DNA of 64,000 nt from Monosporascus cannonballus. Lineage: Eukaryota > Ascomycota > Sordariomycetes > Xylariales. A model generated the notes under the pieces. It searched no databases and was not told where the DNA came from. It saw nothing but the letters and a program-made list of their open reading frames with translations. Below, one piece after another: positions 27,483-40,325 of the stretch. The stretch covers positions 124,001 to 188,000 of the forward strand of contig QJNS01000122.1 of assembly GCA_004154925.1 (NCBI GenBank). The letters are read 5' to 3'. Both the position numbers and the translations under genes were made by a program. Within the stretch, counting starts at the first letter, position 1. The number at the start of each line of letters is the position of its first letter.

Positions 27483-27779
27483 TGTTACGACTCGACAAAA
27501 CTTCAGCCTCGAGAAACGGTTAAACAAGAATAATACGGGCTACCTTTCGGATTACGTAATAATAATTACTGCCAAACCAATAATTATCGGTATTTAAAAG
27601 TGATTTTAAGTGATCGTAATTACTAACGGCTGCGTAATTATAAGTAATTAAGCCAAAAATAAAGAACATATATATACTTATCATTTTCATAATTTAAATA
27701 ATATTAGCTTGTAACGTTTATTAATACTAATCGTTTACAATATAACTTTAGCACTTTTAGTATTAAGAGACGTAATACG
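27483..27779 (+). repeat. Truncated 3' LTR of Gypsy copy 1
   Basis: Starts TGTTACGACTCG and follows the 5' LTR text to GAGACGTAATACG, about 100 bases short of the full LTR. The next base begins the LTR of copy 2, so two LTRs abut head to tail. Confidence 0.8.
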
Positions 27780-28155
27780 TATTACGACTCAACGGGTTTC
27801 GGCCTCAAGAAACGGTTAGACAAAGACCATACGGGCCACCTGCCGGGTTACGTGACGGTAATTATTTCCAAGCCGGTAATTACCAGTAATTAAAGGTAAT
27901 CTTAAGTAATTATAATTACTACCGGATAAATTATCATAAGTAATTAAGTCAAAAAAGAGAAGGATATATAGGATTATTATTTCTATAATTTAAATAACTT
28001 TAGCTGATAATAAAATATCGTTACTTAAAATATTTTTAGTATTACGAAACGTAATAGAATTATTATATTTATTATTTAATTGCTCATAATATTCCTATTA
28101 ATATAAACTCGTACAATTAAGGTTTAATAATTGGTTAAACCCTTTAGCCGTTATA
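27780..28155 (+). repeat. 5' LTR of Gypsy copy 2
   Basis: About 376 bases, aligning to 21023-21416 from TATTACGACTC to GCCGTTATA. It directly follows the truncated LTR of copy 1. Confidence 0.75.
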
Positions 28156-31100
28156 CGTTATAAGTTTTTATTTAATAATATCGTTAAACTTTAAGCAATA
28201 TTACTGACGTTATGTTTATCAGTAAGCAGCCCGAATAGCCGACTTACCATGTTTCTAATTACCCGGACATTAGAATAAAATCCGAAAAAGAAGAAAAAAC
28301 CTTATCTTTTTCGCGAAAAAGTTTTTCGACGTCTGGATGCTATAAACGAACCCATTATTTAACTTAAAAGAAATAATAATGATCTTATGACGTCCTTTTA
28401 AGCCGCCTATAAAAAGCTTAAAAAGAAAGAAAAAGTTCCCGAAACCGGGAAGCCTTTTTAAATAAATTAGGTTATCCAGCTAAATTTTACCAAAAAAACA
28501 AGAAAAAAATCTTTAAACTTTTTAAGTTAAAATTTTTCGACGGAAATTTAATTAAGCTATAATTATTCTTAACTTAATATCGAACATCTTTCGAGTATGT
28601 TCTTATTTAATTTGTTACGTTTATTATACTAAATCAAATTTGTAATTAAACGATTTACCGGAAATACGGTTATTTAGTTCGAATCTGCTATAAGGAAATA
28701 CGTTACCTTATTAATCGAAAAACAAAACCCAAAAATAATATAAATATATAACAATTACGAATAATTTACATAAATATTAACGGATATTTTGGAAATAATA
28801 AACGAAAAACTAAAGTCCGAAATATAAATCCAGTAATTACAATAATAAAAATTAATATTTAATTACAGTAATACGTTAATTTAATTAATTATTAAATTAA
28901 ATTAAGGATAAAAAGCATTAATAGCTCAATTTCTCAACAGCTTAAAAAATATAGAAAGAAACTTTTAAATTTAATCGGCCTAAATATATGTCGGATTTTA
29001 ACGTTATAATAATTAAGATTAACGATCGATAATACGCATAACGCATTAAAGGTATTAAAAGAAAAAATAATAACAAACCCTGATATACGGCCAATATTAA
29101 CGTTTTTTAACTTAATAACATTTTTTACGGTACGGAATTCAGGCCTATAAAACTAAAAATTATTTATAAGAAAAACTGGAGCTAGATCAAATGTTTTAAT
29201 TACAATAAAATGGGATTGAAGACAACGCGGTACCAGGCACCTAAAACCCTCGTTAATATAATTAGAAATCTATACCTAAAAGATAATTCAAAAGAATTAA
29301 AAATATAAAGGCAAATTTATGATCCTAATTCAGCTTCAGAACATACCAAGTCCCCTATAAAAAAGTCCAATAGGAAATGCAAAAACCCAAAAGACTAGCT
29401 TAATAAATCTCGCAAATATAATAAAAAAAACATTATAAAGAAAATTACGTAAATACTAGAATTAAATAGAAAACATCTGTCCCGGAACCGCGAATTAATA
29501 CGGCAGAATGCATATTATATATTGTTAACGACGAAAATATCTTTATTACGAAAATTGAAAATAATACATTTATAAACGAATTACTCGTATATATTATAAA
29601 GGACTTGATTTTCCAAACCGTACCGGAAATAATAAAATCGATAAATAATAATATTAATATTTTCGATTTATAAGCTTAAAAAATATTTAGTAATTCGCCG
29701 AAACAAAAAACTGGCTTAAAGAAAAATGATACCCGTAAAAAACCTTTTTTTAATATTTTTTTAATAATATAATTACTAAACGGAAACAAGGTTAATTTAG
29801 CGTACAGTAAAAAAAAATATTATTAGAAAATTATTACGGATTTCCATTTTCAATTAGTATTTATTATAAACTTTTACGAAAAAAAGGTCATTAAGAAAAA
29901 ATACGTTAATTAATAAAAGGTTTTGAGAACGATAATTAGGATAAAGTATAATAAAATATAGTTACGGGTATAAGAAAATACTTTATTCGATAAAAAAGGA
30001 ATTATAGCAAATTTAAAAACGGCTGATATAATTCGAAGGAAAAATATGCCGGCAATAACGATAAATATAATAGCTTAATACATTAAACGAAAAAATATAA
30101 ATGAGGTTTAATAAATTCGAATAGGAGTTAAAAAAAGATTGCTTATAAAGGAGCCGTAGGACGACGAAGCTCATAAAAATTAAAAGGAATTCCTAAAAAG
30201 GGTTTTAAACGCGACGATAGGAGCCGTTAATAACTTTATTATTTTGGATATACGAATTAAAACGTATTAGTATACCGTAATAATGAATTCCGGAGCTTTA
30301 GGCGGGAATTATATTGTACCAAATATGGTTACTAAATTTAAATTATTATAAAGGTATAAGTTAAAATCTTACATAGTAATAAATCTCGAAAGTTAGAAAT
30401 TTATTTACAATAACAGGAAAATTATATGCAAAATTAATTATTTTAAGATTTTTATTCAAGGACGATATTAAATAATTAATTTCGATATTGTTTTATTTAG
30501 AAATTACGATATAATTTTAGGATTACAATAAATATACTAATATAAAATCTGAATTAATAAAGGGATTAGTTAAATAAGGTTTACTTTTTCCTTTGTTAGT
30601 AAATAAATCAAAATTAAAATCACAATATTCGATCGATAATAACGATAAATATAAGTATAAGAATACGATAAAAATTTTATTATTTAAAAAGATAAAATAT
30701 AAGAAAAAGAGGGCATTAAAGAAAAATACGACGTATTATCATTATTATAAAAGCGAAGTTAAAGTAATTAAATAACAATTTAAAATAAGAATAACAGTTT
30801 AAAAGGTTCGAAAAACTAATTAATATATTACTATAACATCATAGATACAAGCAGTTTTACAAAAAGGAACTCGATACGAAATTATTAGGACATAACGAAT
30901 AAAATTATGAGATAATTTTTAAGAAAGGATTTTCGACGAAGTTCTACCTTATTTATAACCTTAACGGAAACGAATTACGTACCTTTAAAAAATATCTAAA
31001 AGATCGGTTATAAAAAAGATGTATTCGACCTTCGAAATTGCTAACAGAATACCTTATGTTTTTCATATAAGAAAAATGGAAAATTACGATTTATAATTAA

Positions 31101-32065
31101 TTATTAATAATTAAGCGATATTACTATTAAAAATTAAATAGTATTATTTCTAATTGCGTAAATAAAAAACAGATTTTAAAAAATTAAAAATTTAATAATA
31201 CTTAATTTCAAAAATAAATATAACCTTATTAAAATTAAAAAAGGATACGAATAAAAAATAACTTTTAAAACGAAATACGAATTATTTAAATATTTGATTA
31301 TATTAATAGAATTTACGGACGTACCAGCAACTGTTTAACGGATAATAAATTATTTGTTACGAAAATACCTTGATATGTGTTTTATTTATTATTTCGACGA
31401 TACTTTCATTTTTTTCGAAACGGAAAAAGTATATATAAAATACGTTCATAAAGTTTTCCAAACTTTACAAAACGTAAGATTATTAATTAAGACAAAAGAA
31501 TTAGTTTTATAAATAGAAAATAAAATATCTGGAACATATTATTACCCTAGGATATATCAGGATAAACTTCAAAAAAACTGCTGTAATCACAGAATGGCAA
31601 ATGCTAATGATAATTAAAAAGGTACAAGTATTTTTTAGATTCGCCAATTATTACAGAAAGTTTATCTAGAATTTTAGCAAAATAATTATATCTTTAACAA
31701 ACCTTACGAAGAAAAAAAAGAATTTAAACAGATACTAAATACAGAAAAAACGTTGTAAAACGTTAAAAATACAATAACCAATAAACCAATATTAATTATA
31801 TACGATCCAAACCGCCTCGTTAAATTAAAACCCGATATTTCAAATTACGCGTTAAACGTAATTAAATAGCGAAATAATTGAAGCAAATTATATTTTATTA
31901 TATTCGTTATATACAAATTAAAAAAGCTAAATTAAATTACGATATTCTAAATAAATCGTTTATGGCTATTATTATAACATTTCGAAAATTTAGGCATTTT
32001 CTAAAGGGAAATTTATATCAAATCAAGGTTTATACGGATTATTAAAATCTTATTTGATTTATTAC

Positions 32066-32272
32066 TATCGGCAGTTGGGTGCTTTAGATGCCCACGGCTG
32101 GCGCTTTGAAGCAGTGCTTTGTAACCTGGAACAACGTTTGTCTAGGGATTACCGTTTGTACAAATAAGACGTATATATAAGGGTGGTACGCCTTAGATTT
32201 TTTTAGTTTTTCTTAGTATAAATTATTAAGTTATTATTAATTTTTTGGATTTAATTTTTGTAATTATTAATA
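32066..32272 (+). repeat. Copia 5' LTR
   Basis: 207 bases. The first ~140 bases are nearly unmutated; the last ~65, next to the element body, show saturating C-to-T and G-to-A change relative to the 3' LTR (for example the end TAATTATTAATA against TGACTGCTGACA). Confidence 0.88.
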
Positions 32273-35200
32273 TGGTAATATTTTTGGGTTTTTGATAATT
32301 ATAATACGTTAAAAGAAATAATTATTTACAAATTACATTAATAAAAAAAGCAAAATTTAAAAAAAAGTCGTTTAATTAAAAGGATTACAAAATTTGAAAA
32401 ATTTACGGTAAACTTCATAAAGCATTAAGCTTATTAAGTGAAATAACTTAAAGGAAGTATTTATTATAATAAAAAGCGATATATAAAAATTAACCACTTA
32501 AAAAAGCGAAACGCAGTTAAGGAAATAATTTATTAAAAGGTTAAACGTTTCGAAAAAGGCGAAAAAAGTTAAAAAGAAATTATTTAAAAATAAAGATATA
32601 ATACGTAATAACTCCGCTAATTCAGAAAATTTATTATTATTTTTTCGAATTTATGTAAGGGTTATTTAAAACAACAAAAACGTTATAACTGTTCCCTTAA
32701 TAATTTAAATAATTTTAACGAATTAAGTATTATTTTAAAAAATAAAAAACGGACTTTAAAAGATTTAATAATAAAAATAAAACAAAATTATATTAAAATA
32801 TACTTCGATTTTATTTTGAACAAAGAAAACCAATTATTAAACTTAATTATATAAAAGCTTTGAAATAACGTCTTTATTGTAACACTTAAAAAAATTATTT
32901 ACGAAAACGAAATAAAATTAAAATAATTAAATTAATTATGTTTTATAAAAGTTATTATTAAAATTTGCAAAACGGAGCCTTTAAAACTAATTATAAATAT
33001 TAAGACAAATATAAAAATATTAAGAACTCTTAAAAAAGCTTATAGCGCTATAAATACGATTAAATAAAGATTCTTTTGAAAAAAGCTGAATAAAATTATT
33101 TATAATAAAAAAAACCTAATATAATTTATTATTAAATTCTAAAGGTTTTTTGTAAAATAAAAAGTTATAATATACGATTTAAACCGGAAAAATAAATTGT
33201 TATATTTCTCATTATTATACAAAATCGAGCCGGTAATTAATGCAAAATTATTTAATTGGTATTAAAATAAATAAATTATTTTTTTACTAATTAATTAACA
33301 ATGTTAATAATAAATTTTATATTTATATTAATAATAAACAAACGGAAAAACTTATAATATTTAAAAATAATCATAATAATAATAACTTTAAAAATAAAGA
33401 ATTTACGTAAAATAAGAATAAAAAACCTTTTTATGTTAATTATAGAGAATACGGCCATATAACGAAACATTACTTTAAACCGTAAAAAAAGCGGGAAAAT
33501 AATAAGGGAAAAAATACGTAAATAACGTTAAAATAATAATAACAGCCAAAATAATAAAACCGATAATTTCCGTAATATGTGTAACGGTAATTAAAGCGAA
33601 AAATAATTTATCCTTAAAGGTTTTAAGAATTTATACCGGTTAAATGGAAAAACTTTTAATACTTATATTAAGAAATAATAATTTTAAAATTTTATATAAT
33701 AATATAACGAAATAATATAATAAAAATCTTAAAGGGCTATAATAGATAAAAGCCTTAAGTTATAAATAATTAAAGGCTTTAAGTTATAGGCGGTTAAACG
33801 TATTAAGCTTTAGATAATTAATTATTTTAAAATAATTAAAACAATAATTATAGGTAATATTACATTTTTGTACTTATATTTTTTTATAAAGAATAACCGA
33901 AATAAATTATTGTAGCATTCGAAAATAAATATTAATATTATAAATAATATTAACGACTTTAAAAAAAATTAAATTATACTAAAAGGCGGACCAATAACTG
34001 CCATTTTTATCGGTATTATTAAATAGTTTTTAAAAGGTTTTAATAAAAAATAGCGAAATTATAATATGGTATACGTTATATATTAAGATTTTTTATTAAA
34101 AATATTTTCGAGGAAAATATTTTATAAACAAATAAATTACTTAAATTATAACGCTTTAATTAATTTTAATAAAATTTAATTAATAATAATTAAGGTTTTT
34201 AGAAAAGGATTTTTCCTATAGCTTTATAGGAAATTAAAACCTATCGTTAAGGTTTTAATAATAAACGAAAATAATTAATAGAGATATGTGCTAAAAAAAA
34301 TATGCGATCAGAAAAATAATAATAATTTAACTAATAATTTAAAGAAAACCTTTATGGAAACTTTTAAGGCCGGAAAAGGTTTTATAACGAACGAAATTAT
34401 AAAACAAATTATTTTTTGGTATCGCCGCCTTTGTTATCTTAATATTAAACGATTAATTTGGATTATTAAAAAGTTTACGAGGATAAATTTAAACTCTAAA
34501 GATATAAAAATTATTTTTATATCATTTGTAACAAAACGAAAATCCCGAAAATCACGCTTATAAACCCCTAGAAACGAAAATAATATATAAGGGAAATTAT
34601 TTAATATGACGTAAATTTAATAAAGCCCGTGAATATTAAAAATAATTATTATTTTAAATTTATTATAAATACTTTATTACGTTATAAAAAGGATTATTCG
34701 TTTAAAATTAAAAACAAAATATAATAATATTTATATACGGATATTAAATAAATAATTAAACGTTTAAAAATGTTATATAAAAGGGAAAAAATATAAGTTT
34801 TATAGTTTAACGGCGATAAAAAATTCGATATAATAATTATCGAAAAGTTTGACGTTATAAAAAATATTAAGCTGATAATTTTTAACTTATATAATTAATA
34901 TTAAAATAAAGTTATAAAATGTAATATTTAATTTTTTAAGATAAAATATATACGATTTCCGCATAAATAAAAATATTTATATATTCTTGGAGCTTTAAAA
35001 TAAAAATTATAATTTATATACTTAATAGGATAAAATAATTAATTATAAAGCATATAATATTTATTAAATATTTTAAAAATAAATTCGACTTTAAACCGAA
35101 ACGGTTATATAAATTGAATAATAATTATTTGTATATTTTTAATAACAACTATATAGTTTTAATTAATATAAATTATAGAATTAAATTAAAAAAGTTAATA

Positions 35201-37393
35201 ATTCGGAAAATAAAGAAAATATTATTAAGGTTTTTAGGGATATATGATTATAAGGTTTAATTATTAAAAGGTGGCAAATTGCTACTAATATTATATATTA
35301 TTATTTGTAAAGATTTAAAAAAAAATTAAAATAACTTTTTAATGCGAAAAATATTATTCGGTTATTTCCGCAGCCCGTATAAAAATATTTAAGATATCGT
35401 TAAAACTAAGGTATCGAAATAAAAAATAAGGATAATTATATTATTTTAAAAAACGATATAAATTATGAAACGAAATCCGTAAAACTTAAAAAAAAGCATT
35501 TAAAAAAGATAATCTTTAATTTATATACCTTGGAAATTTTAAACGAAGCCCCGGAATTCTTGCGCGAATTAAAGTTCACTTTAACTTAAAAAGGCAATAA
35601 AAAATAATTATAATATATATACCTTTTATTTCGACCTTGGTAACGATTTTAATAACGAAACTTATAAGCTATTTACAGTAAACGATAATTTAAACTTAAA
35701 GAAAATTTAAAAGTTTTAAAACGAAAAATATGGTTGAAAGTAATTTTTACGAAAATTAAAAAGAATTTTTCGCGCGGAATTTTTAAGTTTATATCTTTTG
35801 GCGAAAAACCTTATAGGCATTTTATGGATATTAAATAAGTATTAAGAAAAACGTATACGTTTATAGACAAATTAGAAAAGTATAAAATTTATATTTGTAT
35901 AAAGGAATTTACTTAATAAAAAAGAATAAATTATAACGAAATTACAATTAATATTATAAAAGCTATATATTGGAAAATTTTAATAACGTTAATTATAATT
36001 CTGGATTAGTATATATTTTAAATTAATTTTATCGCCGTTTATCTAAATCATAACTTAAAAAAAACGTTTATATAAAGTTTTTTTATGGTAACGGAATATT
36101 TTAATACTTATTTAAAAAATAAAAATATTTATTAGTTTTCTTTTAAGAAAATTATTAAATTAACAAATTTCTTATACAGCCTAAAGTAAATCGGAATTAT
36201 TTAATAAGAAAAAATAAAAAAATATTAACAAAATAAGGATTTCGTTTATTGATTTCGGACGACGCGATATATTATAATCCGGTAATAAAAATTATTATTA
36301 TTTCGTATGTCGATAATATCTTATTTTTCAGCCTTAATAAATAGTCTTTTCAAGGTATTATAAAAATAATTATTAAAATCGTATTTATTATGAATTTAAG
36401 TGATACGGATTGGTATCTAGGTTTACGGATTATACGTGTTTTATTAATTAAAAATGTTAAGTTAAATAAATAATAATATATCGAAAAGTTATTATAATTA
36501 ATAAATTTAAACGTTGTACGAAAAATATTTGCGTTATTTGTTAAAAATTACTTAAAGTATATTATATAATACGACAGAATATTTAATAAAACAAACGTTC
36601 GAATACGTTTACTTAATAAGAAAAATTTAATTTTTTTAATTATATTAATAAACTGAATATAACGTTTATAATTTTAACTTAAGTTAAGTTCATAAATAAT
36701 CCGTTATTTAAATACCGGAAATATATTAAATAATTATTACAATATTTAAACGGTACGTTAAATTTATTTTTTCGATATAAAGAATTATATAAAAATTACT
36801 CGTACCGGAAATATAACGACTTAAGGTTATTCGGAATAATAGATATAAGTTTTACTGATTTTGAATTAATAAAATCTATTACGGAATGCATATGTTTTAT
36901 AATTAAAATATTTATTATATAATTTTCGAAATTATAAGGTATTATTGTTAAATGTGTTACGAAAATAAAATATATAAAAACAAAAATAATAATAATAAAA
37001 ATAACTAAAATTTAACATTTCCTTCTAAAATTAAAACTTACATTTAAAGGTTTAATTTTTATTTTCAAAATAATCTAAATGTATTCAAATCGGTAACGAA
37101 AATATAAATAACTCGAAAAAAACGTTATATTCGGTTCGAATATTATTACGTACGTTAAAAACTTTAAAATAAAAATATTTATTTTTAATACGTAAAAAAT
37201 AAAGATAACCTAATAAATAAACTTATAAAGTTATTAAATAAAATTAATTTCGAACGATTTATCACTAGTTTAAGGCTTTAAAAATATAAATATAAAATAA
37301 ATTAAAAAAATATTTACAATTAACGAAAATAAAAATTTAATTTTATATAGATTAAAGATTTTGGTAAATAAAGTTATTTAACGCAAAAGAACG

Positions 37394-37600
37394 TATCGGT
37401 AATTATGTGCTTTAAATATTTACGGCTGGCATTTTAAAGTAATATTTTGCAGCCTGGGACAACGTTTATCTAGGGACCACCGTTTGTACAAATAGGACGT
37501 ATATATAAGGGCGGTATGCCCTAGACTTCTTCAGTCTTTCCTAGCATAGATCATTAAGCTATCACCAGTTTCCTGCATTTGATCACTGTGACTGCTGACA
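37394..37600 (+). repeat. Copia 3' LTR
   Basis: 207 bases ending CTGCTGACA. Here the first ~60 bases, next to the element body, are mutated while the outer ~140 keep CA and TG. TATATATAAGGG near 37,500 is the likely promoter box of the LTR. Confidence 0.88.
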
Positions 37601-39747
37601 ATTACGATTAAAAAGCTTACCGGACGATAACTTCGTTACGTAAAAGAATTGGCGAGCTTCGACTTCGTTATTATTTATAGGAAAAATTCAGAAAATAATA
37701 AAGCAAATATTTTAAGCAGGAGACCAGATTTCGAAAAGGAATTGGTCAAAATTAGTCATATAATTTTCGATACCAGTACAAAAAAATATTTATACTTGAG
37801 ATAAATTACGATAATTCGGGCAATACCTTACGATATATATCAGAAAATCCAGTTATATAACGACGGTCTCCCAAAAGAACCGCATTAAATATAAGTTCTA
37901 GAAAAATACCAAAAAGATTTAGTATAAAAGATATACGAATATTAGTTATATAAATATCTAGAGATTTATAAAACTTTAAAACGATTCCGACGTACATATT
38001 TCTTTTCTCAAATAAAATTAACGGTATAGAAAATCAAATAACAATATGATATTTACGCCAAAATAAAAATATAACGATATCAGCTATATGGAGAATTATA
38101 ATTATTACGAGTTACAAAACGACCATAATATTTAATTACATTCGACTTTATTATTAAGCTTTTTACGTCAGAAAGTCCAATTATAAAAATATATTACGAT
38201 AACACTTTCATAATCGGCAATCGATTTACGAAACCTTTTCATTTCTTACTATATCACGAAAATATAAATGCCAAACAAATAATATATATTTTTTTCAAAA
38301 ACGTTTGTAACGTATACGGATTATTTATAAATATTCTTTTAAATAAAGGATCGATATTTGTATCAAAGTTTTGGTAAGGCCTGATGGCATAAATCGGCTT
38401 AAAATACAAATTATTTAATATATTTATACTTTAAACAAATAAATGAATAAAACGAATAAATTAAATTTTCCAAATTTACTTATAATGTTATATTAATTAT
38501 GAACAGAATAACTGCGTCGAAAAGCTACTTATTGCCCAGTTAATTTGTAATACTAATTATTACGAAAATATCAAAATAATATTAATAAAAGTAAATTTTG
38601 GTTTTATTTTAAAAATTTAAAAAAAAAGCGCGCAATAACAGTTTAATTAATATTAAAATAGTTTTTATATTAGAAAAATTATAATAACTATATTAGGAGA
38701 TAAAAATAAAATTGGAATTCGTACAAAATCAAATAAGCAAATATTACAACTAGAAAAAGTTAAAAGGGTTAATTTTCGAAAAAGGAAAAATAATTTTCCT
38801 CGTTATAAAAAAATATTTAAACAAAACGACCTAACAAAAAACTCGATTTCAAATATATTCGTCTATATAAAATCGCTAAGAAAATCTCAGAAAATAATAA
38901 TTAATTAGAACTTTTATCAAAGGTTAAATTTTATTTAATGTTTTATGTTTTTTTTTTCGAAATAGCAGCAAATATAATTAAAATACTTACGGCATAGGAC
39001 GATAGGGAAATAAAAAACAAAATTATATACGAAATAAAAAAAATTATTAATATGCGAAAACAAAACGGATTTACTTAATACCTGATTTAGTAAAAAAAGC
39101 ACCCGAACTCCGAAAATATCTAGGAACTTACCAAAAACCTTATTAACGCTTAGCGCCTATTAAAGAATTTTCACCAGTAACGGCGGAACTTCCAGAAATA
39201 ATCGCATCTTAATTTACGTCTATAATAGGATTTGAAAAATAGGACCATTCGGGAAATACGACGCGGAACTTAATTTCCAGACGATCGCGTTTCGCCTTTA
39301 AGCAATTAGTCTTTTTTTTTTTGTTTTTTTAACTTATTTAGGGATTAAAAACTCTAGTTAATTATTTCTACGCCTTTTTTACGAAAAAAATCTTATTAAA
39401 TACGAAAACGTTCTAGCCGAAATAATACCTCTTTTAAACGACGAAATATTACTAATAATTTTTTATCGAATATTACGCAAATATTAACGGGCAAAAATTC
39501 TTTCCGATCGAAAAAGTTCTATTTTTTTGTTAATATTATTTAAAAAGGAAAAAAAACGCCGAAACCGTCGTAATAGCATTTTTTAAGATATATTATTAAC
39601 AACGCGTTATATTATTTAACATGGTACATAAATTACCAACGCGGAAATGAGGTGTGTAAAGCATAACTTCGAAATCAAAATTAAAAACGAAACAGGCTAA
39701 GGCTTTACGTTTTTTTTTTTTAGTTAATACGTCTGCGGTTCTTAATA

Positions 39748-39834
39748 ATCCGGAGTGATTCAAGGGATCTAACGGGATCTATGCAGTTATCCGATATAGA
39801 TCCGGAGTAATTCAAAGGATTTAACGGGATCTAT
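39748..39834. repeat. Two-unit direct repeat, 52-bp period, in LTR-like region
   Basis: ATCCGGAGTGATTCAAGGG... at 39748-39782 recurs at 39800-39834 with three transition differences. It lies just upstream of the Gypsy LTR 3' part (39838-40047), where LTR enhancers would be. Role unknown. Confidence 0.6.
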
Positions 39835-39837
39835 AAA

Positions 39838-40047
39838 ATGATATATACGTTCATTATTTCCATAATCTAAATAACTTCAGCGTGCAACACTTTTTAATAC
39901 TAATCATTTACAATACGACTTCTGCACCTTTGGTATTAGGAGACGTAACTAAGTTACCTTATTACTACAAAGTCCCACGATACTCTTACTAACATAAACC
40001 CGTACGACTAAGGTTTAATAATTGGTTAAACCCTTTAGCCGTTACAA
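39838..40047 (+). repeat. 3' part of a Gypsy-family LTR
   Basis: It matches the second half of the LTRs at 21,023 and 27,780 and ends GCCGTTACA, which fixes the LTR 3' end. It is only lightly mutated, with GTGCAACAC and TCCCACG retained. Confidence 0.75.
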
Positions 40048-40325
40048 AAACCTTTTTATATAAACTTCTTTTTAAAAATTTAATAATAAAAACCGTATTT
40101 TTTAAACAATAGATTATAAATCGTTTGTAAAGAATTAATAAATATTAAAAATATTTAAATTTATATATCGAATTAAAAAGAGATTTTTTAGATTACGGTA
40201 ATTTATTAGAAGTTTATTTATGGTATTTTAATATTTACAAGGAACTTTACAATAAAATTTCGCTTTTAAAAATTTTATATTTTATTAATTTAAAAAATAA
40301 TAAATTTAATCTTTTTTATATTTAA
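40048..40325 (+). repeat. Dispersed repeat X, copy 2
   Basis: Aligns with 11,745-12,000 from its first base, immediately after the Gypsy LTR end. It is more heavily mutated than copy 1. Confidence 0.5.

Larger units (their letters stand above)
21023..27779 (+). mobile_element. Ty3/Gypsy LTR retrotransposon copy 1, RIP-degenerate
   Basis: A 394-base 5' LTR (21023-21416) begins TGTTACGACC. A second LTR copy (27483-27779) in the same orientation closes the element but stops after 297 bases. In the + strand, decayed frames show a gag segment (about 21.8-22.25 kb, RIYCGYFLIRLVTPIIQV) and a CCHC zinc knuckle at 22454-22495 in which all Cys codons now read Tyr. The reverse transcriptase box Y-L-D-D-I-L is intact at 24629-24646. 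An integrase tail follows at about 26.1-26.5 kb, and a chromodomain-like end at about 26.7-26.8 kb. Gag, RT, integrase, chromodomain is the order of chromoviral Gypsy elements. Many stops make it inactive. About 650 bases lie between pol and the 3' LTR and hold an antisense ORF (see separate entry). Confidence 0.85.
32066..37600 (+). mobile_element. Complete Ty1/Copia LTR retrotransposon nested in Gypsy copy 2, RIP-degenerate
   Basis: Two 207-base LTRs (32066-32272, 37394-37600) bound 5.5 kb. The target duplication ATTAC is present on both sides (32061-32065, 37601-37605), and the Gypsy sequence continues across it. LTR ends form TGTC(A/G)GCAG...CTGCTGACA after allowing RIP. Internal order is gag with a CX2CX4HX4C knuckle at 33432-33473 (all Cys now Tyr), then a GAG-pre-integrase motif (WYRRLCYLNIKRLIW, within the open frame 34288-34563), then reverse transcriptase with Y-V-D-N-I at 36306-36320. 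There the second catalytic Asp has become Asn by G-to-A change. Integrase before RT defines Copia. A TATATAAGGG box lies in each LTR. Stops throughout make it dead. Confidence 0.9.
27780..40047 (+). mobile_element. Ty3/Gypsy LTR retrotransposon copy 2, split by a Copia insertion
   Basis: The 5' LTR spans 27780-28155 and begins TATTACGACTC (TGTTACG with one G-to-A). Decayed gag follows, with a zinc knuckle at 29192-29236 whose first Cys is kept. The RT box at 31390-31404 now reads Y-F-D-D-T. Pol then breaks at 32,065, where a Copia element is inserted, and resumes at 37,601 with integrase text. It ends with a chromodomain-like stretch near 39.1 kb and an LTR 3' part at 39838-40047. The LTR upstream half at the right end does not match the left LTR; it carries a 52-base duplicated unit instead. 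The right end may therefore belong to a diverged subfamily or a recombinant. Inactive. Confidence 0.75.
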
